A stretch of 64,000 nucleotides of DNA from Hirundichthys speculiger (GCA_018398805.1 JAGFBZ010000906.1:434001-498000); one strand, 5' to 3'; counted from the first letter of the stretch, positions 1 to 13,579 are shown. Made by a program: numbers and translations. Notes: generated by a model not told the origin, from the letters alone.

Positions 1-220
1 TTGAAAGCAGTGCATCTTTTTAATGAACTAAAAAGATGGGTATTTACTATCTGGCTATCAGTAGCACATGCATCGAGGATCCTTTCCTTTGTAAAAAAAA
101 AAAAAAAAAAAGTGTTTGACACCACAGCTTTATGGTGTCCAGAATAAGCACTCTCCAACCCACCTTGATGTATTAGCGATAGCTTTTCCTCAAATGTCTC
201 TGGGTCTTGGACAGGTCAGT
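1..220. other. Non-coding, no gene seen
   Basis: This is unique-looking sequence with a poly-A run at about 93-111. The open frame here has no family resemblance and runs into the inverted-repeat element that starts near 221. Confidence 0.5.
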
Positions 221-1129
221 ATAGAGAGTTTTCACCTACGTCACGTTTTGGTCAGTGACCCAGATGCGCAGCCATCTTGGAGGTACTCGGATGTAAACAC
301 ACCACTGGATCAATGTAAACGAACCGTGGATAAAGGATGGATAAAAACCACAGAAAAGCTCTTCAAAAGGTGTTACAGATGCAAAAACATACAGAGAAGG
401 ACTTGGTCCACGGGAAAGGAAATGATATTCTGAAAAGTTACAGTTTGTCAGTGGTGCCGATCCGTACGAGTTAGCTCCCTCGTCTTGGAGCAATGACAAG
501 CCGGAGAGCCTCCCTTCAATTGCATACCCCGACATCGTAAACTACCTGGTTTCTACACGTCATTCCAACAGACGGCACCCAATCTGGGTCATCCTTCTGA
601 TAAAGGTCAGACCTTTTACCTGGAATACGATGAGAAATATAGCACATTGTAGCTCTACATTTTAAGAACTGTGTTGCTAGTGTAGCTAGGTGGTAGCTTG
701 ATATTATCATTAGACTTAGAAATTAAGAGCTTTTTTTCTTGATAATTGTTCATGTGTGAAATTAAGAGCTAACAACATTTCACTTAACTTACCTGACACG
801 AAATGGGCCGAACAAGTTCGGATGTTGGCCAGATTTTTGCCACGCAGGTCTTGGTTTAGCTTTGCTAACCACAAACGCCTCCTTTCCTCTGACAACTTCT
901 GGCATTGTTCTCCCTGATTTTTAATAACCTTTGGAAGTCTATAAAACTCCTAGTGTCTCTCGCGGTCTGTCCGGTTGGTACAGCCGAAAACAGGGCAATA
1001 ATTTACCATTTTCAATGAAGACGTCCGATTTACTCCAGTGTGCGCGCTTTGTTTACGTTGCCGCGTGCCTCCAAGATGGCGACTTCCGGTTGGATGACGC
1101 GCTGATGACGCGCCGTGAAAACCCTCTAT
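221..1129. mobile_element. Decayed DNA transposon with long inverted repeats
   Basis: The left end (ATAGAGAGTTTTCAC at 221) and the right end (GTGAAAACCCTCTAT ending near 1129) are inverted copies. The similarity continues inward: both sides carry CCATCTTGGAGG and a TGTAAAC-like or GTTTACG-like segment. Between them lies a remnant of a multicopy fish gene (453-563). This architecture fits a cut-and-paste transposon. I suspect an ISL2EU-type or similar element, because such elements can carry YqaJ-type accessory genes, but the superfamily is inference. No clear target-site duplication is visible. Confidence 0.5.
453..563 (+). pseudogene. Remnant of multicopy fish SWIM/YqaJ-type gene
   Basis: The plus-strand translation contains LPSIAYPDIVNYLVST. 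From memory this resembles the YPDIVNYL-type segment near the start of many uncharacterised multicopy fish proteins that carry SWIM zinc fingers or YqaJ nuclease-like domains. Only about 37 residues are recognisable. There is no start codon in frame close upstream and the similarity fades after codon 37, so it is a fragment. The family assignment is from memory of the motif only and needs a protein search. Confidence 0.4.
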
Positions 1130-1653
1130 TATTCAACCTGCAACCTTTTGGCAGAAAGATATCACCCCTTCTCATAAATCATACTTAGGTGTCATTACTT
1201 TCTGATTACTGTTCTAATTACGCCAACAGATAATCATTGCAGCTTATAAATGTCCCAAATTATGCAGCACGGGCAGTTTACTAGTTTCCGAAACATAACA
1301 CACGGGTGAGAACGAGCCTGCGCACACGCCCGCGAACTCCACATATCACGCTCGTGCGTGTGTCTGTATCCAGGCACTTGAGTGAGTAGCCGTTGCTGGC
1401 TGACAGCTGAGCTGAGCTGAAGTGAAAGCATGTGGCCCATTGAAGGGAAGCAAAGAGATCAAGCATTTGTATCAAAAAAGACCCGGGTGCTCCCCGCTGC
1501 AACCTCCCAGCGTCTTCCAGTCAAGCTATTCGTTTGTTCATTTGTTTGTTGTGTCTGCATGGACAGTCCGTCTTCTCCTGAATCAATGCCATTTCTTTTT
1601 TTTTTTTTTTTTTAGTACTTGATGCAAAAACAGCATCAGGTCACACACATGCA
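1130..1653. other. Non-coding, no gene seen
   Basis: No recognisable gene or repeat. There is a poly-T run at about 1596-1613. The short frames overlapping it encode low-complexity phenylalanine runs. Confidence 0.5.
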
Positions 1654-1654
1654 A

Positions 1655-1725
<71 letters not shown>

Positions 1726-1753
1726 CTTCATTCTCTTTATTCTTCATATATCT

Positions 1754-1802
<49 letters not shown>

Positions 1803-1938
1803 GATATATAGATATAGATAGATAGATAGATAGATAGAATTCATTGCAGCCTGCAAAAAGAAGAAAAAGAAAAAAGACACCACACACACACACACGTATA
1901 TATATATATGTATATATATATATATTTATATATATAAA
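1654..1938. repeat. Compound microsatellite (CA)n-(TA)n-(GATA)n
   Basis: A CA run at about 1654-1672 passes into TA, then a run of about ten GATA units (1683-1725). After a short spacer there is more TA, another GATA run near 1815-1838, and then CA and TA again to 1938. The motif order is roughly repeated, suggesting slippage and local duplication. Confidence 0.9.
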
Positions 1939-4900
1939 TTTGTCTCATCTTAATTTGTCTTCATTTTGGTGAAATGAGTTACGTCACAATCACACTCAAC
2001 ATGTAAACAGGTTTAACTTCACATTTAACTCCTGCTCAGATTTTTACATCACTTTAAAGGGAATAAAAGGCACCCGGACATGCATTTCTCCCCCTTAAAT
2101 CAACAGCAGTTTGGTCCTTTAGGAAGAGACACACATGATGCCAGAGTGGTTTAGAAAGAGGCACATCACTGTAGGGAAGTATACCTAAATCTGCTCTGAG
2201 AGTAGCTTTCATAAAGAGACATTGTGGCTAGCCTACTAATAGAGCTGTAAGGGGAGAATGATGCAACTCAGAGGCAATGCTTTAATTTGCCCTTGGTTCT
2301 GCACAGGCGTCTAGGAACAGCCACTCTGTTCCAAAGCTGATTGGCCCGTTTACCTTTAGACATGGGCCAACCACTCGCCTCTGAGGTGTGATGTAGCCGG
2401 ATTTAGAAAGTGCTCAGTTTTGTTCCGTTGTGTTCCTTTTTGGGACAGGGTGGGTCATGCGAAGCAGATGCAATCTCCGCGGCTGTAGGTGTAATGCTGG
2501 ATCTCACAGCCCCTGCCGGAGAACGGCTTTACGCTGCCCATGTAATGTTTGAATGTTTAAAGTTTGCTCTTATCAAAAGATCCTTGCAGCTCGGTCCACA
2601 GGGTCCAGAATGCTATTTGTATCTTAGCAACCTATGCAGCAACAAAATAAGATCAGAGAAGCTACTTATTAACCTGTTGCTATGACTACAGCGGTAGATA
2701 AAACCCAAGAGGATGCTTTAACCCTTTCTTCCAACACTGCCAACCCATATCAACAGAGAAGCAGATGATGTTTAGAACTTTCGGTGAGAGGTGAGCCAAA
2801 CCTCCCACAGTCCTCCGAAAGCCACCACGCCTTCCCATACACAACCATGCACTCATTTCTCTTTTCTATTTTTCTGCCACCAATAATCAAAGATGCTTTA
2901 TTGCATAGGCATGAAACAGTGCACAGGTTTCCATTAGTTTTTATTTTTTTTCTGCACCGCACCAAACAGGAGCACCGACAGCTGAATGATTTCAGCAGGT
3001 TGAATCATGAGCGTGAACTGATTCGGATTGATATTGTTCCTGCAGAAATCAATGCATTTATTTATTTTTCTTTTTTCTTTTTTTTAACAGCTGCAATTAC
3101 GCCCCCTCACGTCACTTCATCAGGAGATTTGCATGAGGTAATTGTTGGCGGCACGTCTACTGATGCATTTTTATTACGTTTCAATTAGGAATTGAATCCA
3201 ATTAGTGGAGTCGTTCTAATCAACAAACAGGAGTCTCCTCTCAAAGCGAAGCCCGCGGTGCGAAGAGGCCGCTGAAGCTGAAGCACGGAAACTGTGCCAG
3301 AGGTCCTTCTATTGTTCAGTCCAAAGCTGTTTGCATCAGCCCTCACAATGAATTTTAACACAATGATGAAGTAAATCAGTTCACTGGAAAGCCACCGAGT
3401 CAATTGATTTCCCTCTTTTATTTAAAATCTTTCCTTTTTGTCGAGATCTTATTCAAACTCACCGTCTTAAATTGCTTGCAAATTGCAGAACATTTCAAGC
3501 ACCGCTTGCAAGTTACTCGTTGTAATCTTCGATTCCAGAAGAAATGACGCAGCCTCGAACGTGGAGTTGCAGATAAGAAGCACCTCTGATAAAAGCGGCT
3601 GTTTGTGATCAACGGTTTAAGCTTCTGGTGATGTAAGTTCAGTTTTTTTTTTTTTTTTTTTCAAATGAATCTAAAGTGTTTCCTGTGATCACCGATAAGC
3701 ATATTATTAAAAAAAAAAAGAAAAAAGAAGATATTTCCTCCCTCAGCAGATGACACCAAATTAATGAAACACAGAGCAAACCGAACCTGATGGGAAATCT
3801 CAGAAGGGTGTGAAGCCTTGTTTTGCTGCTTGTGAGGATTTTCTCCTTTTTATTACACAGACAGAAGCGACCGGCGTGGAGGTGCTGCTCAACCTATTCA
3901 GGGGAAGCCAAGACTTTGACTTTGAGGATGGATACTCATTAAATCACCTTCTTTTATTTATCCATTTATTTATTTATATATGTTAGCCTGCTGAAAACTT
4001 GTCTTGAGGTAGACGGAGCAGAGGCCGGTGTTTGCAGAGGCGCCGGCCTTTTGATGTGAGGGTTAGAGCAGAGTTAAAAAAGCGCCGACTTGGTTGTGTA
4101 CACGGTGTTACTGCCCCCTAGGGGCAGAGCTGGGAGATAATCATCTCCTGGAGCAGCAGATGGTTCCTGCAGCTCCACTACCGAAGAGCACTCTTTCTAT
4201 CTACCAACAAGGAAGCTCGTGAGGAATAAGCACTCCCATGGGTTTCTATCATCACCGCACTAATCGGATCAGCGGTGGAAGAAAAGAAAAAAAAATGACA
4301 GCTTGTGTAACTCAGGTGGTTATATGGGTGCTCATAAACAGAGAACTGTTACTGTTCTGTATGCAACATCTGTGGGAATATGAAAGGACGTGTAGCAGTT
4401 CCATGACATCCAAAACTAGTTTTTCCTGTGTTATTATTTCAGAGCAGTTACAGCAGAATAACTGCATCTACAACAGATAGTTGTTTTGAAACTGAACAAA
4501 CATGGCAGTTTCTGTCCCATTCATCTCCTAATAACTCTAGAAAAACAACAAAACTCAAAGGCTTCTTCATTTTTTTTTTTTTTTTTAGTTTAAAATTTCC
4601 ACTCAGCACAAAAGATCCAGAGATTTGAGCCATCAGTCCATTTTTTTGATGGAGAAGTTCACTCTCCACCTTCCTCTCTCTTCCACAGTCACTTCTTCAC
4701 GTGCATCACAAACACACACACACGTGCGCACGACACAAGCAGACACACTGAGAACCTACTGCAGCGAATAGAGGTTTGCAGATTGCTCACTTAGACTGTT
4801 GCTTTATCCCCTTTTCTGTGTTTACTTTCCATTTTCTGCTCTCATTTTCAGCCTTTCTTCTCTGCCGCCTTTGTGCCTCCGTCAGGTGTGTGCGTCTGCT

Positions 4901-7456
4901 CTCCGTCCCCATTGTCCTGTCTCTTGTCATCCTTTCACACGTCCCTCATCTCCCCACCATCATCAAGGACCTGCTGGCCTCCTACGTAGCGCCAGCGGAG
5001 AGAAGGGTCTGTATCTCGGCAACGCACCTAGCAACCGCTCCTTGTAACTATGGATTATAACCTGTTGCCAAGGGAGACAGAGATGGAGGATTGATTTTTT
5101 TTCTCTTCTTGTTTCTTTTCTTTCCTTTTTTTTTGTATAAATAATATTCAAAATGAATTAGATTCAGGAATAAAGAATACACTGAGATGGCATCGTTAAT
5201 GAATTACAATGTTGTTTTACAGTTTCTTTTGAAACCTTTAATCTTTATCTAGATGAGCCACAGAGTGATAAATGCTGGCCAACAGATACTTTTTAATGAA
5301 CTGAGGTGCCGCGCTCTTGGAGTGAGCATGGGCAGGATATTTATTATGAACTATTAACAGTTTTAATTTAATATTCATGTTTTTTACTGCATTTTAAATG
5401 GCAGCCTTCATGACCATATAAACATCAAACTGCACAAATACACATAAAGGTCTCTGTATATTTATAGACTTGGAACTTCTATAATTTCTTTTAAGACAAT
5501 GTCGCTCTAAAATGTGCATCTGGTGATAAATTACTGAGGGAAACTGCATGTCTTTTCTCCACTTCCTGTTCCAACATGTGTGTCTTCTAAAACAACAAAA
5601 CACTGATAAATATTTGACTTAGAATCGAAAAGAAATGCAGGTTTTAATGAGTCCATTTTGTGCTGACGTGTTCCCATTTCACTGGAAGCTGGTATCAATG
5701 GTTCGGTTTCAGAGTTTCTGAAGTGGGAAGAAAAGGTGAGAGTAAACCCCTGCAGATAACAGACTATAAATGCTTACGCTCGTGTTTGTTTTAAAGAAAG
5801 TAACTCACCAAGTTGGTGCCTGGTAGCGAACCCCCCCGCCCCCTCCTGCGGGAGATATCACATCTTGGAAGCAGATTGATTAAGGATGTTCACCCACTCT
5901 TCTGTGCAGGCTGCCGTGCACACACAGCATGTTGAAGATGTACTTACAGATTTCTTCCATCACGCTTAACAGTTGGCAAAGGTGCTTTTTTCATCATGAA
6001 ATGTGCCTTTTTTTCCCTCCTGTGGTCAGCTTGCTTTTTTTCTCTCTCTCTTTTTTTTTTTTTTTTAAGAATATGCACTTTGCTGGTGAAGTATAAGGTC
6101 TGGGTTTCATTCTGATGACTCTTCCATGTAGAGGGCGTTTGCGTGTCAACGCTGAACAATGCACCACCGCTCCCCGTGTCAGCTAAACCTTCTCACACCT
6201 CAGTTGCAGCCATGAGGGGATTTTGCTTTGCCTTTCAAAGACATGCACTTTTATCTGAGAGGTTTTTTTTTTTTTTTTTTTTTTTTTTTATCTTTCAGAT
6301 CTTGTCTTGACTTCCACAGTTCCCCTTAACTGCCATCTCTGAATGACATTTCAGACTGTGGAGATTGCGAGCAGGAGGCTTGGTTTCATATCTTTTTAAA
6401 GCATTCCCCGATACTTTGAAGCCACGATAAGTTTCATTTTCGAGACTTCCGTCTGTTGCTTGGAGGCAGCGGTGACTGGATGTTACCGCAGGATCCCACC
6501 AGAGTCAAAGATATTTTTTCCACTCCACAATTAGATTCAGGTCACAGTTTCTAATCACGATTATTAAACCTGTCTGTACATTATTGAAGTTTAGTAATTA
6601 AGTTATGAAGGCTTATTGCAAGTTGACAGTTTGTCTGGAGTTTAAACATATATCGACGTGCTTGACTTTTTAAAATGTTGAAGTTCGTGAAATAAAAAGT
6701 GACAAAGTATGAGCGGTCGATCGATAAAGGCAGCTTTTTCCTTCTTTCTTTGCTTTTTTTTTTTTTTAATTTGCTGTCAATCCAAAATGCAGCCGGATGC
6801 TGTTTATCCCCCCACGATGCCCGAATGTTTGCACAGAAGCGTAAAATGGCACATTGTTAGAATAATAAAACTGATCCCTAACGAGTACAGAGCACACAGA
6901 CGAACACGCTGATACAGTCCCCCGTCTCCCCTCGTTTCGGTGTCCGCTCTCTGATGAGTGCTTTTACATGGCAACACAAACTTGTCATTAAACTAACCCC
7001 TTATTTTCCATCACCTCTGAGCTAAATTACCACACTCTCCTTGGCATCCCGTGGACCAGCTTGTGGATATGAAAGCCCACAATTCCCCTGCTATCACCTC
7101 TCCAGGCTCTCGCAAGTGCACTAATGATAGCCTGCCATTAGTAAGCTGGTGGAATGGAGCTGTAATGTTCTTGGAAAGTGTGGGTTAGTGAGCGTGCTGT
7201 GGAGGAGAGGCCTGCTCCGTGTCAGCTTCGCTCGCTCTCCCCTGGTGTGGACGGCCCGCGTCCTCCGCCTTCTGTGATAATGGACAGATAGGTTGAACCC
7301 TGATGGCTGGATGCCTGTGATGGGGTCCTGAATCTGACAGGGGTCGCTACCATTAGCTGGCCAGTGTTCTCCAGAGAGTAATGCTCACATGTAAGAGAAC
7401 TTGAGAACTTCCATGCACGTCGTCAACACCACCACCTTCAGCAGTGTCATTTTCTG

Positions 7457-7495
<39 letters not shown>

Positions 7496-7538
7496 ATCCT
7501 CAATTGGAGCTCTGTATCCAGATAGTTAAACTTAAATT
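1939..7538. other. Long non-coding stretch without recognised gene
   Basis: Only short frames occur and none has a recognisable motif. Poly-T runs occur near 3642, 4571, 6050, 6266 and 7459. A short palindromic site, CTGCCCCCTAGGGGCAG, lies near 4110. The segment 6950-7390 is less repetitive and more balanced in composition, and it contains AT-rich homeodomain-like cores such as CATTAGTAAG and CACTAATGA. It could be regulatory, but that is a guess. Confidence 0.5.
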
Positions 7539-8712
7539 CCCTCCACCAAGGAGGTTATGTTTTTGCCAGCGTTTATCTGTCGGTTTTAGAGGTCTTCGGA
7601 ACAACCCCACAACCCAAAAACCCGAGGTTCAAATCAGGTCTCGGGTCCATTCAAAAGACTTCAGGTTCAGGTCGGAATCGGTACAGTTAGTCTCGGGTCC
7701 GCTGGGTCGGCGTTTACTCGAGAGAGGTAAAGATATTGGCGGTGGCAGCCAATGTCAGGACTCGGGGCAGTTTAATTAATTATTCATTAACGTGGCGTGT
7801 TTGTCATGAAACAATCGTGTTGCTGTAGCGTGTTATTACCGGTTTGCCCAACAGTTGTAAAGCACAACGGATCGCCAACATGATAACGCTGGATAAGAGA
7901 ACATATTTACGACACGTCCTGACCGGTGTAGGCTATTAGCGTTAGCAGTTGCTACCAATAGCATCTGTATCCACAAAGAAAATAACGACTTGGATTTATT
8001 GTTGTTTACATCACGTAGCCTATGTAGCAACTGAACCGGGTAGAAGAAGACAACTTTAGGTAAGAAAATCAAGTTTTATTCAACGCTAGACAACTTTAAC
8101 AAGAGCAACTATGGGCTGGATTGTCTCGGTTCTATTCAGGTAAGTCGGTTCGGTTCGTGGTCGGAAACTAAAGACCCGGGTCAGGTCGGTTCCAGGTCCA
8201 AATATTGCGGGTTCATTCGGGTTCGGACTCTCCGACTCATGATAATAGTTCAAGTCGGGTCGGTTTCGGGTCGAATTTTCACAGGTCCATTCGGGTTCGG
8301 GTCCATGAAAGTGGACCCGTGAAGACCTCAAGTCTGTTTGTTTGTCTCTGTTTAAGATACCTCAATAAGTTATGGATGGATTTTGATGAAATTTTCAGGA
8401 GTTGTCAGAAATGTGAAAAGGAAGAACTGATTTCATTTTGGCTGTGATCCGGAAGAAATCCTGGATTCTGGATCACTTTCAAATTTTCGATAACATTTCG
8501 GTCAATGGGGCCAAAATTTTTGTTTCTCAATATCTCCGTTAATTATTGCCCAAAACTCATGAAATTTGACTCAGGGATTGACAATGGGAACCTCTATCAA
8601 ATTTCAAAGGCTGATCCGGATCTGATCCAGAAGGCGGATGTTATCCCAATCTGTAAATCGCTACATGGGGTAATTGTTGGTGGAGGTCTGCGCTCTCCGA
8701 GTGCTTTACTAG
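7539..8712 (+). repeat. Dispersed repeat family R, copy 1 (split by hAT)
   Basis: The repeat starts with CCTCCACCAAGGAGGTTATG and ends with GGAGGTCTGCGCTCTCCGAG. It is split into 7539-7586 and 8340-8712 by an inserted element at 7587-8331. Related copies lie at 16507-16612, 21976-22016, 22503-22926 and 38047-38455. The two ends contain partly complementary CCTCC/GGAGG segments, as expected for a foldback or non-autonomous DNA element. An open frame of about 60-70 codons recurs in copies 1, 4 and 5, but I regard it as a property of the repeat rather than a gene. Confidence 0.75.
7587..8331. mobile_element. Non-autonomous hAT-like transposon
   Basis: The termini are TAGAGGTCTTC at 7587 and GAAGACCTCAA ending at 8331, which are inverted repeats with a mismatch near the tip. 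The flanking 8-mers are GTCGGTTT (7579-7586) and GTCTGTTT (8332-8339), seven of eight identical, as expected for an 8-bp hAT target duplication. Repeated GGGTCCATTCGGGTTCGG-type subterminal motifs lie near both ends. There is no transposase frame. It interrupts repeat R copy 1, so it inserted later. Confidence 0.75.
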
Positions 8713-11700
8713 TATTTTAAGTATTTTCCTTTGCTTTTTTTTCTTTTTTCTTGTTGTGTGTTCTAGGATTTGAGCTGCTCGATGACATTTCTCATTCCTG
8801 TTTTTTTTCTCCTTGTTAGGTCATTAATTGGAATTTTTGAAAGCAATGACCAAGTGCGCCCCGTAATAATGGCTTCCAGGAGTGAACCTGGGCCCACGCA
8901 GAGATTTCCACTTCAAAAATATGTCTGCTTTAATGGATTGCCATCTTAGGGCATGAAGATCATGACATTTCTGTACTGAATCTCAGCCCCTCGTGTACAA
9001 GTATTTCTCTACATTTTGTCAATCTTAAAATTACATAATATAACAAAGGCTGCTCCTGGTTCTCTGTGGTTTCCAGGTCTTCTAATGCAGCATTGAAACC
9101 TTCCTCACTTTTAGGAAAATCTCTGTCATTAATAAAAAAAAAAAAGGTCTAAGTTTGAATGTTCAGTCTGATCTCTTTGTGCTATTTTCAAATGGAGTTT
9201 TCTATCTTTTTCTTTCTTAATCATTGCATTCTGTTTTATTTGCAATTTATAGAGCAACATCCTTCCATATTTGATTATGAGACCTGAAGACATGACAAGA
9301 TGTATGCAGTAATGCACATAATGAACTTCAGTTACAGAAACACCGAACGCCTCAAAATCATAACACTGCTGAGGACATCAACTAAATGGGCTAAAATTAA
9401 AGTCCGTAAGCACGCGAGTCTGTAAATGCATGTTCATAAACAATGCCGGAGTGAGCAGATGTCAATCAAACTTTGTCATCCGGTGAACTCAGACTGCCTG
9501 AGAAATTTGTAGAAAATATTTGTATCTGTAAAAAAAATAAACTGGACTTGACAAACCTTGAGACACTGTAAACAGAAGTGCTTCTGTTTACAGATACAAA
9601 GCAGAAAGCTGCATGTTAAAAAAAAAAAAAAACAGGGCTCAAAGTAGCTATGCAGCATTTTTGATTCTAAAATTACAAGTGAGCTTTTTTCCTCTTCTTC
9701 CTCTTCTTTTAATCAATGTACCAGCCTTCCACATGCGAGGTCTGTCTGCATCCTCTTCAGTCAGACGCTTCAAGGAGCCTGAAGCTGCTGTGCTGCTCAA
9801 GGACACTTAGACAAAAATGAAACCAGGACATTACATTTTATTCCTGTTCCTGTGTAAAGTTTCCCTTTAAAATAGCAAAATGATCCCCACATTTTTACAT
9901 CATCCCATCATGAACAGGTGCCGTTCAACAAATATCAAACAGAAAATGGATCAGTGAAACCTGGAAATAAACAAGTACCCAGTTTACCTTTAGAAAACTG
10001 TGATTTTAAACATAAACCTTCATTTATGTTATTGTTGTGTGCAGGGTGGCGTGGACCCCCCAGCCCTCCTAACCGTATGACACCCATTTGGTTGTGAAGC
10101 ACTATATTCATGTGAACATTCATGTTAACTGAAAAAGTCCTTTTTAATACTTGGACAACATGTTTTAGGTTCCATGTCAGTCTCAGTGACTTACTACCAC
10201 CTTGTGGTGGCAGGGAGTACAGCATGACATAAAATATGAACCGATCTGCATGCACGGGCCTATAGAAAAATCTAGCATTAAAATAATAATATCAATAATA
10301 ATTAACTGGATTATTTGAGCGTATGAAACTAAGCATCATTTGCAATTCATCAATGCACGATTTGCAGCTCCAACCTCTGTGCAATAACTGGATTCCAGTC
10401 TTCCAAAGACTGATTATTTTTTTAAATTCCATCTCATATTAAATGCTGTGACTGCTTTATTCCCCTTATTTATTTTTGAAGCATTCACGCCGGCAGATAA
10501 TAACTGATAAATGTGAGCATCAGCTCGAGGAGATGGGATTTCTCCACCCAGATGTGAAACACGTTTTTTCCACTGGATGGCAGTAGGAATCTGCACCAGA
10601 CACAGAGTGGGCACGGCGCACCCACAGCGTTCTCCTGGGAACAAAGGATTAGTTGGTGGTCCAGAACAATCAAAAGACCGTTGTATGTAAATTGTGTAAA
10701 TCCACTATGGAAGAGGAGGGTTATGCCAGTCTGATTTCATGCCCAGTCAATCCACTGGAAACGGACCTCAGGCCAGCAGGCCCCCATGTTTATGCAGTTA
10801 TAGAGAAATTGTAAAAAGTCAGCCACTGACATGAAATCATTGTTCCTGTTGGTGCACATGTGCTGTTTCTGCAGCTCTCACTTGGGGTGGTGGGGGGGTG
10901 GATAATACTTGGCTCTGCTTCCATGTATAGGACACATTTTAATTCTAACTGCGTTGCTGAGCAAAAAGTTGACTCTTACTGAAACTCAAAGTTAGCAGAA
11001 CCCGACTTACAGCTATTTACAAATTCAGCATGTTGCAGATTATTTGTTGGTCTAGGCTTCACAATAGTTTTCCAGATACATAGTTCAAGTTGTGATCAAG
11101 GCAGCGCATTGCCATTCCAGTCAGGCCTCAGTCACTCAGGGACAATGGGAGCTTTGCAGTAAGGGTGAGTGAGTAAGTAAATAATTTGGGTGAGGAGATA
11201 GGGACACAATTAAACTGGCAGATGCAAATATTGGCTAAATAGGACGTGTGGAGGAGTGGAAACCTTCTCAAGCAGCTAATTGATCAATTAAGTAAACACA
11301 GGCCCCTCCTGCAGGGGTGGTGATGTGGGGCTGGAGAATGGGTGCAAGATAAGGTGCTAATGACTCATCTGTGGCTAAAATATTAGTCTGGAAATTATAA
11401 TCCAACAGAAATGGCTGTGGTGAGATAAGGATATGGGCATTTAGTCACATCGTGGTGCCGTAATGCTCGTGGTTTTTTCTGTCAATATAGATGCTACACA
11501 TCTGTAAGTTTATAGTCCTCTTTCTTCAATTCTATATTTTCATTTTTGGTGTGGAAACTAAATTTGGCTCATGACAACGAAGAGACATGCTAGTGGAGAT
11601 ACCAATGCTTTGCTCTTTGCAGAGGTTCGCTGGCTGAACAGGGAACGCTGGTTTTAACACACCAGATCCCAGTGAATGAACATCTGCAAGTGGCATTATA

Positions 11701-13097
11701 CACATAAGCTTTTGCTGCATTGTCAAAAAAAAAAGCGTTTCCAATTCAGCTTCTCACGTTTCCGCTGCCATTTTGCTTGAAATTCACCGACAATTTGAGC
11801 TCTCAAACCGAACAGACGCAACGTCAAGAGCATCTTAGAATATATGGTAATCCAACACCTACGCTTTTGAACTGTATTTACATAACTTTGGCACAGCCTT
11901 GGAAAACATATATTATTTTATCTAGAATATTAGGGTATGATGTAAATGAATGGAACCTATTTAATGTTAGTGTGAAAACATTTGCAGATATGAGATACAT
12001 AACTTTAATGGATTCAGCAGTCTATTTTTTGATAGACAGATACAGGTAATACAGTTAGTGCTCATCAATAGTCTTATCGATTACATTTAATCATTTAAAT
12101 CACATGAACTGTTTCTATAATTATGAATTATTATAAACAGATTGAGTTATTATTATTGGTATCGTTACTATCCCCATGACCCTGCATTGGACTAAATGGG
12201 TATGGATAATGGATGGATGGATGAATTGTTATTATTATTACAAAAGGAGCATCAAAAAAGAGAAGAAAACAAAAGAAAAGCAAGGAGGTAGGATGACTCA
12301 AACCGTTTATATGATTTTAAACATTTTACTTCAGACACACTTGTTTGCTTCCTGTTGGGCAAAAACTCAGAGTCAAAAATCTAACTCAGTTCAGAAACCC
12401 AGAGTTTTCAGTTTCAGAACAGGTGTTCAGAGTTGGTTCAATCAACTCTGAGTATGTTGACCCTGAGTTACTGCAACTATAAAGTGTTATCATGATCAGG
12501 AGGAGATCCTCCTGCTCTTCTTCAGTGACATGACTTTCTGCAGAAAAAGAACAGAAGTGGTGAAGGAAAAATAGATGGTCAGGAAGAAATTGTAGAGCGA
12601 GTGAAAGTGTAATTAAAAGATTTTGTCAAAAAACAAACAAAGAAAAGAACGCTGAAGTAGTTGAAGAAGAATAAAAACCTTTGCCACAATTAACAAAGAA
12701 AAAATAATAATTCAAGGAGCTTCAGTGGTTATATGGGTGCAGTCAATAGATCCAGTAACTCTGAGTAACCCTTAAAGAAATTAACTTTACTCACAGAAGT
12801 GGAAGCAGGGTACTAAAAAGTTATTTTAAATAATTAATGGTATCAACTTCATGTAGGTTACCCCAGATGCATGTATAAAAAAAAATAAATATATAGGGTA
12901 TATTTGGGTATGTGGAGGGTGCAGTTATAAACCAGGCCGCTTTTCTCTCAGCTCTGCTGTTTACTTTCTAATCAGACCTCGTCTGTGTTCAGCATCTCCG
13001 TTGTTATTAAGGAAACTGACAGTTGCAAACACACAAAGGACATTTACAAAACCAAATACCGTTAGGTAAACTGCTTTCTCATTTTAGGAAAAATGTA
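8713..13097. other. Non-coding, no gene recognised
   Basis: No frame here shows a known domain. A degenerate ATGGATGGATGGATG end of a fish repeat is seen near 12205-12225. A poly-G run lies near 10887. The 110-codon frame at 11720-12049 lacks any motif I recognise. Confidence 0.5.
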
Positions 13098-13246
13098 CAA
13101 CCCCAATTCCAAAAACATGAATAAAAACAGAATGCTATGATTTGCAAATTTCCAAAAACCATATTTTATTTCCAATAGAATATAAAGATCATGTCAGATG
13201 TTGAAACTGAGACATTTTACCATTTTGTGGAAAATATTAGCTCATT

Positions 13247-13579
13247 TCAACGACGTTCACATTCATGAGGTTTAGCACTGTCATGCTGATATATGCAAAG
13301 GCCTTCCCTGAAACAGATGTTGACTGGAATGGAGCAGATGTTGCATCTGAGAAAAAAATATATTTTCCATTTTGCCTCAGACCATTTTAGTTGAGCTTTG
13401 GTCCAGAGAAGATCCATTTCTGGATTGCATTGACTTAGGGCTTCTTCTTTGCGTGATGGAAGTTTAACTAGCATTTGTGGACTGCACAGCGAAACAATTT
13501 TACACTGAGGAACATTTTTCTGAAATTGTTCCACAATTTTTAGATGCAGTTTATCACAGATTGGTGAACCTCCACCCAT
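13247..13579 (-). pseudogene. Tc1-like transposase remnant
   Basis: This minus-strand frame of 110 codons begins with a helix-turn-helix-like start (ICDKLHLKIVEQFQKN). It then jumps to the linker before the catalytic core (LLWTKAQLKWSEAKWK), and again to FREGLCIYQHDSAKPH, which matches the QQDNAKPH-type second catalytic aspartate motif of Tc1-like transposases. The first DDE aspartate region and the final glutamate region are missing. The frame is therefore an internally deleted, inactive transposase that happened to stay open. Confidence 0.7.

Noticed and set aside
1654..1938. CRISPR-like regular repeats
   Set aside because: The repeats are 2- and 4-base microsatellite units without spacers, in a eukaryotic context.
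4776..5060. 94-codon hydrophobic frame that could suggest a membrane protein
   Set aside because: It comes from a pyrimidine-rich tract, shares the region with another open frame, and has no recognisable family.
8505..8720. 71-codon frame recurring at 22708 and 38254
   Set aside because: Part of repeat family R; recurrence reflects the repeat, with no evidence of translation.
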